Part shown: piece after piece, positions 6,203-6,975 of the stretch
How the letters are laid out: each line of letters opens with the position of its first letter
How positions within the stretch are numbered: position 1 is the stretch's first letter
NCBI GenBank assembly: GCA_905479515.1
Contig: CAJQMX010000110.1
Coordinates: forward strand, 1 to 6,975
Source of the DNA: an uncultured Parasphingopyxis sp.
Lineage (GTDB): Bacteria > Pseudomonadota > Alphaproteobacteria > Sphingomonadales > Sphingomonadaceae
DNA length: 6,975 bases
Reading direction: 5' to 3'
Position numbers and translations under genes: made by a program
Notes under the pieces: model-generated
Database searches by the model: none
What the model saw: only the letters and a program-made list of their open reading frames with translations
What the model was told of the DNA's origin: nothing

Positions 6203-6226
6203 CAGTTGGTGCGTGACTCTGTGCAT

Positions 6227-6252
6227 TTTGTTTGACAATGTAATCCAACAAA
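6227..6252. promoter_or_regulatory. Imperfect 9-bp dyad, candidate operator in the divergent region
   Basis: TTTGTTTGA (6227-6235) and TCCAACAAA (6244-6252) are inverted copies matching at 8 of 9 positions, with an 8-nt spacer. The left arm overlaps a TTGACA hexamer (6232-6237) that could be a -35 for the regulator gene, although no clear -10 follows at 16-18 nt. The dyad ends 25 nt before the regulator's ATG and lies 25 nt upstream of the operon's candidate -10, so it could serve autoregulation, operon activation or both. AraC proteins more often bind direct repeats, so another regulator is possible. Confidence 0.35.
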
Positions 6253-6277
6253 GACGGTTGCTGCGCAGGGGAGAGCA

Positions 6278-6975
6278 ATGCTGGTTTCACAATTTTTGTC
6301 GAAGGTCCGCATACGAGCATCGCAATTTGGCCTGGTCGAATGCAGCGCGCCATGGAGCGGGAAGATGCCGGCGAGCGAAGAGCCGGTTCTGTTTACGATA
6401 TTGGAAGGCGAATGCAGGCTCGAGGTCGGTGACCAGCCGCCACAATGGATATCGAAAGGCGATGTCGTCTTTCTGCCCAAGGGATCGGCTTATCGGCTGG
6501 GCTCTTCCGCCGATGCGGCGGATCAATGGGTTTCCGACATGCTCAAGCAAAGGAGCATAGAATGCTACACCCTCCGGCAAAATGGGGGCGGCGACGTGTG
6601 CAGCTTTATAGGCGGACTATCCACTTGGGACGATGTCGCACGCTCAACCGTCGCCCATATCCTTCCCGAAACCATCATCGTCAAACAAGCTGATTTCAGT
6701 CCGCAATCCAGGGTTACGGACCTGATACGCATATTGGAGCAAGAAGCCCGCAATCCGCGTGAGATCACACCGCTTCTGGCAAATGACCTCATCAACATGA
6801 TTTTGCACGAGGCACTGTATACGCGCTTTACCGACAAAACCCTGCGGAGCGCTTTGCTCATCTCCTTCGGCAGTCCCGCGATCGCGAAAGCCCTTATGCT
6901 CATCCATTCGACAATCGTGCAGGACTGGACGGTGTCGACACTGGCCAAGCGCGTGGGAATGTCCCGTTCCGCATT
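6278..6975 (+). CDS. AraC-family transcriptional regulator with cupin-type sensor domain, 5' part (cut by window edge)
   Basis: The frame is open from ATG 6278 to the window end, giving 232 residues without a stop. AGGGGAG at 6267-6273 provides the ribosome-binding site. Residues about 8-100 look like the cupin sensor of AraC regulators (AraC-binding/cupin_6 type), with FTILEGECRLEVGD, then WISKGDVVFLPKGSAYRL. A helical linker with RVTDLIRILEQEA and LLANDLINMILHEALYTRF follows. The last visible part, AIAKALMLIHSTIVQDWTVS then TLAKRVGMSRSA, is the start of the first helix-turn-helix; about 80-90 residues with the second one are outside the window. It is transcribed divergently from the oxygenase operon across 155 nt and is therefore the likely inducer-responsive activator. 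The inducer is unknown; 4-methoxybenzoate or another aromatic acid is the natural guess. It differs in N-terminal type from what I recall of Pseudomonas PobR, so I assign no symbol. Confidence 0.9.
   Translation, partial: MLVSQFLSKVRIRASQFGLVECSAPWSGKMPASEEPVLFTILEGECRLEVGDQPPQWISKGDVVFLPKGSAYRLGSSADAADQWVSDMLKQRSIECYTLRQNGGGDVCSFIGGLSTWDDVARSTVAHILPETIIVKQADFSPQSRVTDLIRILEQEARNPREITPLLANDLINMILHEALYTRFTDKTLRSALLISFGSPAIAKALMLIHSTIVQDWTVSTLAKRVGMSRSA

Noticed and set aside
6103..6480. 125-codon minus-strand frame crossing the divergent intergenic region
   Set aside because: It overlaps both the regulator's N-terminal coding region and the operon's control region, and has no recognisable features.

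Overview
The window most resembles a GC-rich alphaproteobacterial chromosome, probably a sphingomonad. This is inferred from codon use, GC-rich third positions and protein flavour; there is no rRNA or other marker gene to prove it. No tRNA, rRNA, CRISPR array, insertion sequence or integrase is visible. The window holds seven protein genes in two unrelated modules that converge at about 2114-2262.

Left module (1-2113, + strand): the 3' part of an ABC-2 type permease, followed one base later by a NodT/OprM-type outer-membrane factor lipoprotein. This looks like the tail of a tripartite ABC export operon, with the ATPase, periplasmic adaptor and rest of the permease expected to the left. The intergenic gap contains a perfect GC-rich hairpin without a T-run.

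Right module (2263-6122, - strand, read right to left): a GlcG/HbpS-type small protein, a Rieske non-haem iron oxygenase, a cytochrome P450 of the CYP199A type, and 4-hydroxybenzoate 3-monooxygenase (pobA). Gaps are tiny: 0-15 nt between the first two depending on the Rieske start, about 33-45 nt with a hairpin before the P450, and a 4-nt GTGA overlap between P450 and pobA. The last two genes read as a two-step route: 4-methoxybenzoate (p-anisate) is O-demethylated to 4-hydroxybenzoate by the P450, and PobA then hydroxylates it to protocatechuate. Remembered active-site residues of both families are present. The Rieske enzyme and the GlcG-like protein have no assigned substrate, and neither oxygenase has an electron-transfer partner in the window.

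Divergently (6278 to the window edge, + strand) lies the N-terminal part of an AraC-family regulator with a cupin-type sensor domain, cut off inside its first helix-turn-helix. The 155-nt divergent region carries a good -10 box without a matching -35 for the catabolic operon, and a 9-bp imperfect dyad just upstream of the regulator's start. These are candidate control sites for induction by an aromatic acid.

The most noteworthy content is the compact cluster of three different oxygenase classes (Rieske, P450, flavoprotein) plus a GlcG-like protein under a likely AraC regulator. Its two first genes have roles I cannot derive from sequence.
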